Positions 42,771 through 50,832 of a stretch of DNA of 64,000 bases are shown piece after piece. Under the pieces are notes generated by a model. That model was not told the DNA's origin and made no database searches. It saw only the letters and a program-made list of their open reading frames with translations. Each line of letters opens with the position of its first letter. Within the stretch, counting starts at the first letter, position 1. The DNA lies in contig NZ_PCPR01000011.1 in NCBI RefSeq assembly GCF_002979775.1, positions 1-64,000 of the forward strand. Direction: 5' to 3'. Source of the stretch: Arthrobacter sp. MYb23 (GTDB lineage Bacteria > Actinomycetota > Actinomycetes > Actinomycetales > Micrococcaceae). The position numbers and the translations under genes were made by a program.

Positions 42771-43723
42771 CCAGCGCACCCAAGGCGGGAATCGTCGTCG
42801 TCGGATCCCTGAACGCAGACCTCACCATCTACTGCGACCGGCTCCCCCAACCCGGCGAGACGGTCCATGGCAACGGTTTCGCCGTCAATCCGGGTGGCAA
42901 GAGTGCCAATCAGGCTGTGGCTGCGAGCAAGCTCGGCGGTCAGGTCAGCCTGATCGGCGCGGTGGGTGACGACTCCAACGGCACCATGCTCCTGGATTCG
43001 ACGGCCAGCGCCGGTGTGGACGTTTCCCGCGTCCGACGCTCCGACGCCGCTACGGGCGTCGCAGTCATTTCGGTAGATGCGAGCGGCGAGAACAGCATCA
43101 TCATTTCGGCCGGTGCCAATGGCACGCTCAGGCCTGCGGACGTTGCGCCCGACGCTTTCCAGGATGCGGACGTGGTGTGCCTCTGCCTCGAGGTGGGGAT
43201 CGATACCGTGATTGCCGCCGCCCAAGCAGGGCACGACGTCGGCGCCACAGTTCTGCTCAACCTCTCGCCTTACGCGGAGGTGCCGGAGATTTTGGCCGAC
43301 TTGAGCGATGTGTTGCTGGTGAACGCCCACGAGGCTTCGCTGTTCCTGGGCTCGGAAGCGGATGTGCCCGACGCCGACGCGGAGTCCGAGGCCTGGGAGC
43401 CCGTCCGGAGCCAATTCGCCGACCGCGGTCTGCAGCGTGTACTGGTAACACTTGGGGCGCAAGGTTCCGTGGTGCTCGACTCCTTGGCGCGCGGCACTGA
43501 AGACCAGATCACGCGCATTGCCCCCACCCGGGTTTCAGCCGTAGACACGACGGGAGCCGGCGATGCTTTCACCGGCGCTGTTGCTGCGCGTCTGGCTGCC
43601 GGCGAATCCCTCGCCGACGCCGCCGCGTTTGCCTCGGTAGCCGCAGCCTTGGCTGCAACAAAGAAGGGCACGCAGGCTGCGTACCCTTCCAATGCCGACG
43701 TCGAGAAGCTGCGGGCCGCTTAG
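42767..43723 (+). CDS. rbsK: Ribokinase (PfkB family)
   Basis: 318 residues. It phosphorylates ribose released by the hydrolase. N-terminal motif VVGSLNADLTIYCDRLPQPG and GNGFAVNPGGKSANQAVAAS are ribokinase signatures; the anion hole and catalytic base are in DTTGAGDAFTGAVAARLA. It overlaps the transporter stop by four bases and closes the operon, which ends at a 68-bp palindrome. Confidence 0.92.
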   Translation: MTSAPKAGIVVVGSLNADLTIYCDRLPQPGETVHGNGFAVNPGGKSANQAVAASKLGGQVSLIGAVGDDSNGTMLLDSTASAGVDVSRVRRSDAATGVAVISVDASGENSIIISAGANGTLRPADVAPDAFQDADVVCLCLEVGIDTVIAAAQAGHDVGATVLLNLSPYAEVPEILADLSDVLLVNAHEASLFLGSEADVPDADAESEAWEPVRSQFADRGLQRVLVTLGAQGSVVLDSLARGTEDQITRIAPTRVSAVDTTGAGDAFTGAVAARLAAGESLADAAAFASVAAALAATKKGTQAAYPSNADVEKLRAA

Positions 43724-43735
43724 TCCCAGCCTCGC

Positions 43736-43803
43736 ACCCAACTGGGTCGCAGATCAGGCCGTTCTGAGCGTTGAGAACGGCCTGATCTGCGACCTACTTG
43801 GGT
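43736..43803. repeat. 68-bp dispersed palindrome, copy D (subtype 2)
   Basis: Outer arms ACCCAACTGGGTCGCAGATC / GATCTGCGACCTACTTGGGT with centre GTTCTGAGCGTTGAGAAC. It separates the convergent ribokinase and small membrane gene; its last base is also the last base of the latter's stop codon. Confidence 0.87.
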
Positions 43804-44129
43804 TAAGCGGACTTGCGGGCTGCGCGTTGGGCGGCGCGCTCCACGGCCTTGCGGCTCAGGGCACCGTGACCTGCAAACAGGCGGGGAACAACAAAGTAGA
43901 CCGCCGTGGGAACCACGAACGCGGTCAGGACCAGCGCACGGAGGACCGGATGCCACGGCTCCATGATGGGGCCGAGCAGCAGCATCCCAATGGACACGAG
44001 CGGGAAGATGGCGAGCCAGGTGATGAGGGCCCTCATGTGAACGGACGGCGCTTTCGGATGGGCAGTGGCCACAGCCGTCGGTGCGGCGGCGATTTCAGTC
44101 GTAGCTTCGGCAGTCAAGTGATTCTCCAA
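43803..44129 (-). CDS. Small membrane protein with two helices
   Basis: 108 residues: an Ala/Thr-rich, probably disordered N-terminus (about 30 residues), then two hydrophobic segments (ITWLAIFPLVSIGMLLLG and LRALVLTAFVVPTAVYFVV) and a basic tail. The start is TTG 44129, uncertain; ATG 44036 would leave only the helical part. It is divergent from a TetR gene, and a TetR-type box overlaps the TTG, suggesting it is that regulator's target. The function is unknown. Confidence 0.65.
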   Translation of the reverse strand: MENHLTAEATTEIAAAPTAVATAHPKAPSVHMRALITWLAIFPLVSIGMLLLGPIMEPWHPVLRALVLTAFVVPTAVYFVVPRLFAGHGALSRKAVERAAQRAARKSA

Positions 44130-44196
44130 CCAGATAGTTGCAATTGGCTTGGATTCACCATAACCGGGCCGCCGATTAATTACAACTACTTAGTTG
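44127..44196. promoter_or_regulatory. Pair of TetR-type operators
   Basis: CAACTACTTAGTTG (44183-44196, perfect) and CAACCAGATAGTTG (44127-44140, right arm conserved), 56 bp apart between divergent genes. The first is 20 bp before the TetR start; the second overlaps the start of the small membrane gene. Confidence 0.6.
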
Positions 44197-44216
44197 GAAA
44201 CTGGTAATATGACCCT

Positions 44217-44837
44217 ATGGCATGGGACACAGAGCGAACCAAAGGACTGCTGCTCGAAGCGGCCACCTCCGAGTTCTGCACACGTGGACTCGCCGGCGCC
44301 CGCATCGACCGCATCGCGGCTGAGGCAGGCGTCAACAAGGAACGGATCTACCAGTACTTCGGCAATAAAAATGCCCTCTTCGACGCCGTGATCGTTGCCG
44401 CCCTCAGCACCCTCATGGACGAAGTTCCCATCGAGGGCCGCGGGCCTGAAGCCATGGCGGACTACGCCGGCAGGCTCTTCGACCACCACCAAAAAGACGC
44501 CACAGCACCACGCCTCCTCTTCTGGGAAGGCCTGGAACGGGGCACGGAAGTGGTGGGATTGCCCAAGCGGATGGCCAACTGCGCGTCAAAGGTCAACAGC
44601 ACCATCGCAGCCCTGCCCGGAGTCTCCAGGGAAGACGCGGGAGATCTCCTCATCACCATCGTGAGCCTCTGCGACGCCGCCCCTGTACTCCCTGCGCTGG
44701 ACGGACTCATGGCTGGCAACGATCCCGGCCGGGCGCAAAGGCGACGCGCCGCCGTCGTACGTACCGTTTACCTGGCCGCCGCAGCGCTGGCCGCCGAAGC
44801 GCAGGAACCTCTCAACGCCCCGGCGGCCACCGCCTAG
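44217..44837 (+). CDS. TetR-family transcriptional regulator
   Basis: 206 residues. The HTH is IDRIAAEAGVNKERIYQYF (about residues 28-48), followed by a helical ligand domain. It probably represses itself and the divergent membrane gene through the CAACT...AGTTG boxes. It is convergent with the M60-like gene, with 4 bp between stops. Confidence 0.87.
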   Translation: MAWDTERTKGLLLEAATSEFCTRGLAGARIDRIAAEAGVNKERIYQYFGNKNALFDAVIVAALSTLMDEVPIEGRGPEAMADYAGRLFDHHQKDATAPRLLFWEGLERGTEVVGLPKRMANCASKVNSTIAALPGVSREDAGDLLITIVSLCDAAPVLPALDGLMAGNDPGRAQRRRAAVVRTVYLAAAALAAEAQEPLNAPAATA

Positions 44838-44841
44838 GTTC

Positions 44842-46338
44842 TTACTGCGCTCCGGCTTCGTCGAACTGCGAGCGCGCGGCAAGAGACTTTTGCGCCTGGA
44901 TCTCCTTGGCCAGCATGAGCTGCGCTTCATCGCGGATCAACGTGGGATCACTCGCCGGTGGAAGCAGACCCTCCGCAGCGATCTGGGCACGTGCGTCATC
45001 GTCCACCGCTAAGCCCCACTTGAGGAAGAAATCGCTCAGGTCAGCTCTCGCCGCCTTACTGGCCCAGACCACAAAGTTGCGCAGCCGGTAGACCTCATCC
45101 CAGTAGTCACCCTTCGGCGGGCGCTGCTCCCGGATGATCTTGTGCAGCGTCGGCCAGAAGTTCTTAAAGCCCAGACGGAGCTGCTCGAACATCACCAGCC
45201 GTTCCATGCCATCGAACGTCGTCCCGTACACCACCCCATCGCTGCCGATCATTGGCACGGCCGATTCCCACGGCGACAGTCCGCTTACCCCATCCGGTAC
45301 ATGCAGCCGGGGCTGTTGGCCGTACTTTTTGGCGAAGCTGGCGTTCACGGCAAGGGAGTAGACGTTCACCGTGACCTCAGTGAGCGACGTTGGCTTGTAC
45401 GTGACTTGCTGATGCTGGTGACCGAGCTCGTGGTAGATGCCCCAGCCCCGCATCCGCAGCCCCTCCACGGTCAGGAGTCGGTCCTGGATGGGCGGCGGAA
45501 ACGAAGTATGGCCGTGCGTGGCATAGGCCCCCACGTTGGCAATTGCCGACGGGTACCCCACAAGGTGGTACGGATGGGCCTGGCGGGCATGAACGGGACT
45601 GGAACCGTCGTAGCCACTGGTCACATCCTCGATGGAGATCAGGTCCTCGAAGGTGGCCATCAGCTCGGAGTGATTCTCGGACCGGTATCGAAGAGCGGAT
45701 GCCCGCTCCACCGTGACAGTGGCGTGGGCGCTCACCAGCTCGACGAACGGGGTTGGACGCTCATCGAGTTGCCGCTGGAATTCGAGCTCGTTGGTGCGAC
45801 CGTAAACGAAGTACGGCATGGGCTGCGCAGCGGCGTCCAGCGTTGCGCTGACGTAGCCACTGACTCCGGGCACCTTGTAGTAGATCACGCCGCCCCCGGC
45901 ATCGGTGATGACATTCTTTCCCTTCTTGAGCGGATACTCACGGGGCTTCTTGAACTCCGGGCGGGCATCGGCGTCAGGGGCACCAATGACGAGCATTGCC
46001 TCCGGAGCAGTCATCGCCTTTACGGTCACCGTCAATGCCGCGCCTGCGGGAAGGTAAAAGCCGGTGGACTGCAGGTTGGTGGTGCACAGGGAAATCTGAA
46101 GCCTGTCTTCTTCCTGGACATGGGAATCCGGCATCGCGGTGACGATCTGGCTGCGCGATTGGCTGGTTCGTGTGTCGGCCATGGCCGGTGCCGCGGCCCA
46201 CGGCACCATCATGCCTCCGGCAACAACGGCCATGGCCCCCAGAGCACCCCGCCTGCTGATTTGGTGCCGCCCCAAAGGCGTTACTCCTGAAATTTTGGCG
46301 TTATGGGAATCAGGGACATGACTATGGCTTTCACTCAT
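44842..46338 (-). CDS. Tat-exported M60-like (enhancin-type) zinc metallopeptidase
   Basis: 498 residues. The twin-arginine signal is QISRRGALGAMAVVAGG with a cleavage-like APAMADT. The M60 gluzincin motif is YHELGHQHQQ followed at the expected distance by the glutamate in SLTEVTVNVYSLA. An N-terminal galactose-binding-like beta region (about 70-200) precedes the catalytic part. M60-like enzymes cut mucins and O-glycoproteins in host-associated bacteria; in a soil-type actinobacterium the substrate is open. Two LacI-type boxes lie upstream, suggesting carbon-source control. Confidence 0.82.
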   Translation of the reverse strand: MSESHSHVPDSHNAKISGVTPLGRHQISRRGALGAMAVVAGGMMVPWAAAPAMADTRTSQSRSQIVTAMPDSHVQEEDRLQISLCTTNLQSTGFYLPAGAALTVTVKAMTAPEAMLVIGAPDADARPEFKKPREYPLKKGKNVITDAGGGVIYYKVPGVSGYVSATLDAAAQPMPYFVYGRTNELEFQRQLDERPTPFVELVSAHATVTVERASALRYRSENHSELMATFEDLISIEDVTSGYDGSSPVHARQAHPYHLVGYPSAIANVGAYATHGHTSFPPPIQDRLLTVEGLRMRGWGIYHELGHQHQQVTYKPTSLTEVTVNVYSLAVNASFAKKYGQQPRLHVPDGVSGLSPWESAVPMIGSDGVVYGTTFDGMERLVMFEQLRLGFKNFWPTLHKIIREQRPPKGDYWDEVYRLRNFVVWASKAARADLSDFFLKWGLAVDDDARAQIAAEGLLPPASDPTLIRDEAQLMLAKEIQAQKSLAARSQFDEAGAQ

Positions 46339-46390
46339 GGAACATCCTTTTGTCCGGGGCGGCCGCTGTGACCAGCCTCACGGGTTAAAA

Positions 46391-46479
46391 TGAAAGCGCT
46401 TACTACTACTTTAAGCAAGAGTTTGCCGGAAAGATAGCCACCATGCGTGGGGTTGAGGTGAAAATAGAAAGCGTTTACT
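46391..46479. promoter_or_regulatory. Two LacI-type operator-like boxes upstream of M60-like gene
   Basis: GAAAGCGCTTAC (46392-46403) and GAAAGCGTTTAC (46467-46478), 75 bp apart, the first about 54 bp before the gene start. The form GAAAGCG.TTTAC matches LacI/CcpA-family operators. No LacI gene adjoins. The remaining gap to 46579 shows no gene. Confidence 0.5.
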
Positions 46480-46579
46480 GCCTTGCCTCCACGATATGTG
46501 ACAGATTCGACACCAAAAATGACTTTCCTGTCGAGTCCTCCCCTAGCCAAGAAGGGGTGACATCAACCATGCTTGCTTC

Positions 46580-47140
46580 ATGTACTCAACGACGAGCCCA
46601 TACCGCATCATCACGGTCTGCACGGGAAACATCTGCCGCTCACCCATGGCAGCGCTCATGCTCACCGAAGCCTTCGCAGCGGAAGGGCTCGGCAACCTTG
46701 TAGTGGTGGACTCTGCGGGCACTACGGGATACGAAGTTGGGCACCCCATCGACCCCCGCGCCGCGCGGGTTCTAACAGCCAATCACCTTCCTTCCGAGGA
46801 CCACGTTGCCCGCGAATGGCGGCCTGAATGGTACGCCGAAAGGGACCTGATACTCGCACTTGATGTCGATCATTTCGGCTGGCTGCAGCAAGGAGCCCCG
46901 GACCACACATCGCTGGACAAAGTGCAGATGTTCCGCAGCTTCGACCCCCACATGGCAGGCCGCAGCTCCCTGGACCTCGGCATCGAGGACCCCTGGTACG
47001 GCGGCCACACAGACTTCGACAACACGTGGACGCTCGTCAAAGCAGCCATTCCCGGGATCGTTCAGCATGTCAGGGCAGCCATCGCCGCGTCCCAGGACGG
47101 GAAATCTCAAGAGCCCCAGCAGGTAACCTCTATGACATGA
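46580..47140 (+). CDS. Low-molecular-weight protein tyrosine phosphatase
   Basis: 186 residues. The P-loop is VCTGNICRSPMAA (C-x5-R-S, about residues 14-21) and the general-acid loop is IEDPWYGG, both complete, which separates it from the arsenate reductases in this window. Its stop overlaps the start of the P-loop/PabB fusion gene by four bases, an unusual coupling of a phosphatase with a folate gene. Confidence 0.9.
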   Translation: MYSTTSPYRIITVCTGNICRSPMAALMLTEAFAAEGLGNLVVVDSAGTTGYEVGHPIDPRAARVLTANHLPSEDHVAREWRPEWYAERDLILALDVDHFGWLQQGAPDHTSLDKVQMFRSFDPHMAGRSSLDLGIEDPWYGGHTDFDNTWTLVKAAIPGIVQHVRAAIAASQDGKSQEPQQVTSMT

Positions 47141-49215
47141 CCCCTGCACCCGTGATCATCGCTGTTGACGGCAGGTCCGGCGCAGGAAAAACCACGCTGG
47201 CCGTTGAACTGGCGGCCCGGTTGCGGCAGCACCACAAGGTTTCGCTGTTCCATCTGGAGGACATCTACCCCGGCTGGAACGGCCTCATGCCCGGCATTGA
47301 GCGCTACGTCGGTACGGTCCTGAAGCCTCTCAGTGAAGGCATGGCCGCAGAGTGGACCAGCTGGGACTGGGAGAAACATTACGACGGCGGCCTGAACGTC
47401 ACGCTGCCCGCCGAGATCGTGATTGTTGAAGGGGTAGGAGCGGCAGCGGACGCGGCCCGTTCCATGCTGGACGCCGTGGTGTGGGTTGAATCCCCCGGTG
47501 ACGATCGCCGTCGTCGTGCTTTGACACGTGACGGAAGCACCTACGAACCGTTCTGGGACAGCTGGGCAGCCCAGGAAGATGAGTGGCTTTCCACCGATCA
47601 GGTGATCAGCGCCGCCGACGTCCGCGTGCAGAACCTCGCCGACGGCAGCGCACCGGACGATGTCCTGCAGGCCCTCATGTACCTGCCTTCAGTTGCTTCG
47701 ATTTTGTCGCCTGAACTCAGTTCGCGGCGGGGATTGCAATTGCGCTCAGAGCGCCTGGAGGCAACCCCGGACGCCGAACTTCTGTTCTCTTCCCTCTACG
47801 GCAAGTCCACGAACGCCGTGTGGCTCGATTCTTCCAATGCCACCGCCGTCGCCGGCCGTTCCCAAGCGGCGGCCCGCAGCCGCTTCAGCATCCTGGCCGA
47901 CGACGGCGGCACGTTCGGCCAGTCGGTGCTGCACCGCTCCGGAACTACCCACGTGACCGCCGGTTCCGCCTCCGTCAGGACCTCCGGGCCGTTCTTCCGC
48001 TGGCTCGATTCCGTCTGGGGCCGCCGGGCCGTCCGCGCGCCCCGCGGTTACGACGGCCAGTTCACGCTCGGCTGGCTCGGATACCTCGGCTACGAACTCA
48101 AGCGCGAAACCGGCGGGAACGACGTCCCCTCCGATACCCCTGACGCAGCATTGCTCTTCGCCGGGCGGGCTGTGGTGGTGGATCATCGGGAACAGACTGT
48201 CTGGCTGCTCGCCTTGGACGCGCCCGACGCCGAGGAATGGTTGCGCGAGGCCCGGTCCGCCGTCGGGGCTGCTGGAGCCGGGGCTGCTGCAGCCGTCCCC
48301 GCCGCCGTCGCGGCCGCGGCCGCCGTTCCGGCCGCCCACCACGCAATCCCCTCGGGGACGGTTCCCGAATTCGTCAGCCGGGACTCCGCCACGGATTACA
48401 AGCGCAAGATCGCGCACTCCCAGCACCACATCAGTGAAGGCAACTCCTACGAGATCTGCCTGACCACCACGTTGGAATCCCCCGCCGGCAGCTTGGATCC
48501 GTGGGCAAGCTACCTGGCGCTGCGGCGCCGGAACCCTGCACCCTTCGCCAGTTACCTTCGGTTCGGCGAATTGGTGGTGGCAAGTACGTCACCTGAGCGG
48601 TTCCTGCGCATCATGTCCGACGGCGGTATGCGCGCCGAGCCAATCAAGGGCACCCGCGGCCGGTCTGCTGACGCTTCCGAGGATGCTGCTTTGCGGCACG
48701 ACCTCGAGACATCGCTGAAGGACCGCGCGGAGAACATCATGATTGTGGACCTGCTGCGCAACGACCTCAGCCACTTCGCCATACCGGGCTCTGTGACAGT
48801 CAGCAGGTTGTGCGCGATCGAGAGCTACGCCACCGTCCACCAAATGGTGAGCACCATAGATGCCCACCTTCGGCCAGGTGCACCGCGGGCGGAAGCCTTG
48901 GCCGCAGCCTTTCCCGCCGGGTCCATGACAGGCGCCCCGAAGATCAGCACCATGGACATTCTGGACCAACTCGAGTCCGGGCCCAGGGGGATCTACTCCG
49001 GCGCCATCGGCTACTTCTCGCTGAATGCCGCCACGGACCTTGCCGTGGTGATCCGCACGCTGGTGGTGAATCCGGATGGCGCTGGCGGGCGAACCCTGTC
49101 CCTCGGCGTGGGTGGGGCCATCACCGCGGATTCCGTGGCAGATGACGAGTACCAGGAAATCCGGACCAAGGCTTTCGGCGTGCTGTCCACGCTGGGTGCT
49201 GACTTCCCGGACTGA
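47137..49215 (+). CDS. pabB: Fusion of P-loop (uridine kinase-like) domain with aminodeoxychorismate synthase component I
   Basis: 692 residues. Residues 1-180 are a P-loop NTPase with Walker A VDGRSGAGKTTLAVE and a Walker B-like IVIVEGVGA. Residues about 190-690 are a chorismate-binding enzyme: PIKGTRGR (the lysine form typical of PabB rather than TrpE), DRAENIMIVDLLRNDLSHFA, and FPAGSMTGAPKISTMD. An Ala-rich linker (about 395-415) interrupts the PabB part before the catalytic core. PabB makes 4-amino-4-deoxychorismate for folate. ATG 47137 overlaps the phosphatase stop. The amidotransferase PabA is not in the window; PabC is at 50833. The role of the kinase-like domain is unknown. Confidence 0.88.
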   Translation: MTPAPVIIAVDGRSGAGKTTLAVELAARLRQHHKVSLFHLEDIYPGWNGLMPGIERYVGTVLKPLSEGMAAEWTSWDWEKHYDGGLNVTLPAEIVIVEGVGAAADAARSMLDAVVWVESPGDDRRRRALTRDGSTYEPFWDSWAAQEDEWLSTDQVISAADVRVQNLADGSAPDDVLQALMYLPSVASILSPELSSRRGLQLRSERLEATPDAELLFSSLYGKSTNAVWLDSSNATAVAGRSQAAARSRFSILADDGGTFGQSVLHRSGTTHVTAGSASVRTSGPFFRWLDSVWGRRAVRAPRGYDGQFTLGWLGYLGYELKRETGGNDVPSDTPDAALLFAGRAVVVDHREQTVWLLALDAPDAEEWLREARSAVGAAGAGAAAAVPAAVAAAAAVPAAHHAIPSGTVPEFVSRDSATDYKRKIAHSQHHISEGNSYEICLTTTLESPAGSLDPWASYLALRRRNPAPFASYLRFGELVVASTSPERFLRIMSDGGMRAEPIKGTRGRSADASEDAALRHDLETSLKDRAENIMIVDLLRNDLSHFAIPGSVTVSRLCAIESYATVHQMVSTIDAHLRPGAPRAEALAAAFPAGSMTGAPKISTMDILDQLESGPRGIYSGAIGYFSLNAATDLAVVIRTLVVNPDGAGGRTLSLGVGGAITADSVADDEYQEIRTKAFGVLSTLGADFPD

Positions 49216-49224
49216 GTTTTTGGA

Positions 49225-49265
49225 CAGCTAATGCCCCCAAGAGCGTCTCTAAAGGGCGTTAGCTG
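49225..49265. terminator. Bidirectional terminator-like hairpin
   Basis: CAGCTAATGCCC and GGGCGTTAGCTG pair over 12 bp with one G-T pair, around a 17-nt loop that contains GAGCGTCTCT. It stands between the convergent pabB-fusion and cardiolipin synthase genes. The central GAGCG recalls the 68-bp palindromes, but the outer arms differ. Confidence 0.6.
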
Positions 49266-49273
49266 CACACAAA

Positions 49274-50803
49274 CTACTGGAGCGTGGCGGTCAATCTGGC
49301 CACGTTATCCACATACTTGGCCAGCGGGGGTCTATCCATCCAGTCATCCAACATAAGCTCACGGGACACCTCGCGATACGTGGATTCAACCGCGCGCATG
49401 AGGTCCACGGTTTCGGCGCCCAAAAGCATCACCGAAACCTCCATGTTCAGGGAGAAGGAGCGCATATCCATGTTGCTGGAACCAAGTACGGCCACTTCGT
49501 CGTCGATAGTGAAGTGCTTGGCGTGGAGGACATATGGCGCCCGGTACAGGTAGATGCGCACGCCCGCACCCAGCAACGCCTCATAGTAGGAGCGCTGAGC
49601 GTGGTGAACCAGGAATTGGTCGCCCTTTTCGGACACAAAGAGCTCCACCTCGACTCCTCGCTGCGCGGCGGTGGTGATGGCGTAGAGGAGGGAATCGTCA
49701 GGCACAAAATAGGGGCTGCAGATGGAGATCCTGTGCTGCGCCGAGTAGATCAGCGTGTTGAACAAGCGGAGGTTGTTTTCGGTGGCAAACCCTGGACCAC
49801 TCGGCACTACTTGCGCTGTGACGCGGCCCGGAGGAGGCTGGTTTGACAGTTGGAGCTGGTCCTCCAGGGATTCGTCTGTTTCGCTGAGCCAGTCGGTGGC
49901 GAAGACGACGTTGAGGGTTGCCACGATGGGACCCTCGAGCCGGGACATAAGCTCAACCCATTTACGGCCAACCTTGTGGTGTTTTGGATTGTTGTACGAG
50001 GGCTCAATCAGGTTCTGGGAGCCGGTGAAAGCAATCTCACCGTCGATCACCATGATCTTGCGGTGGTTCCGGAGGTCCGGACGCCGCCATTGGCCATGGA
50101 TGGGCAGCAGCGGAAGCATCCGCTTCCATTGGATCTTGCCTGATTTGAGCCGGCGGATCAGGCGACGGTATCCCTTGACCCGCAGCGTTCCAATGTGGTC
50201 GAAAAGCAGCCTGACGGTGACACCCCGCTCAGCAGCATTCTCAAGCTCGGTGAGCAGTTCGTCCGTCACGGAGTCGCTGCTCATGATGTAGAACTCGGCG
50301 TTGATGTAGCTCTTGGCACCCTTGACCGCTTCGGCCATGGCTTTGATGGACTCGTGGTAGCCGGGGATCAGCTCAACCTTGTTGCCGTCAACCATGGGCA
50401 GCGAACCGAGGCGATGGTTCAGCTCACCCGCTGACTTCACCCACTCCGGCCCCGAGTAGACGCTCACCGGATCGGCAAGGTCGGACGTGACGGCACGGAC
50501 GCGACGGTTGACTTCTTCCTGCTGCTCACGCCTGCGCTTGGACAGTTTGAAATTGCCGAAAAGGAGGAAGAGGACGAACCCTACGGAAGGGATGAGGAAC
50601 ACAGCCAAAAGCCAGGCCATGGCGGTGGTGGGACGCCTGTTTCCGGGAATGATACCCAGAAGGACGATCCGCATGACCACTTCCGCGATGGCCCACGCAC
50701 CCAGTAACCAGGTCCACTCCTGGCCAAACGGAAAAGGAAAGAGCACCTGCAAACCCCCACGCTCCAAGAACAACAGTGTCCTCAGCCTATCCGGCAAAGT
50801 CAT
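49274..50803 (-). CDS. cls: Cardiolipin synthase, phospholipase D family
   Basis: 509 residues. Two N-terminal membrane helices (WLLGAWAIAEVVMRIVLLGI and WLLAVFLIPSVGFVLFLLFG) are followed by two HKD motifs: HRKIMVIDGEIAFTGSQN (about 230) and HAKHFTIDDEVAVLGSSNMD (about 425). It transfers phosphatidyl groups to make cardiolipin. ATG 50803 is chosen; an upstream start at 50842 would overlap the divergent pabC start. It interrupts pabB and pabC on the opposite strand. Confidence 0.92.
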   Translation of the reverse strand: MTLPDRLRTLLFLERGGLQVLFPFPFGQEWTWLLGAWAIAEVVMRIVLLGIIPGNRRPTTAMAWLLAVFLIPSVGFVLFLLFGNFKLSKRRREQQEEVNRRVRAVTSDLADPVSVYSGPEWVKSAGELNHRLGSLPMVDGNKVELIPGYHESIKAMAEAVKGAKSYINAEFYIMSSDSVTDELLTELENAAERGVTVRLLFDHIGTLRVKGYRRLIRRLKSGKIQWKRMLPLLPIHGQWRRPDLRNHRKIMVIDGEIAFTGSQNLIEPSYNNPKHHKVGRKWVELMSRLEGPIVATLNVVFATDWLSETDESLEDQLQLSNQPPPGRVTAQVVPSGPGFATENNLRLFNTLIYSAQHRISICSPYFVPDDSLLYAITTAAQRGVEVELFVSEKGDQFLVHHAQRSYYEALLGAGVRIYLYRAPYVLHAKHFTIDDEVAVLGSSNMDMRSFSLNMEVSVMLLGAETVDLMRAVESTYREVSRELMLDDWMDRPPLAKYVDNVARLTATLQ

Positions 50804-50832
50804 CGGCAACGGCACCGCACTAAGCTGGGACC

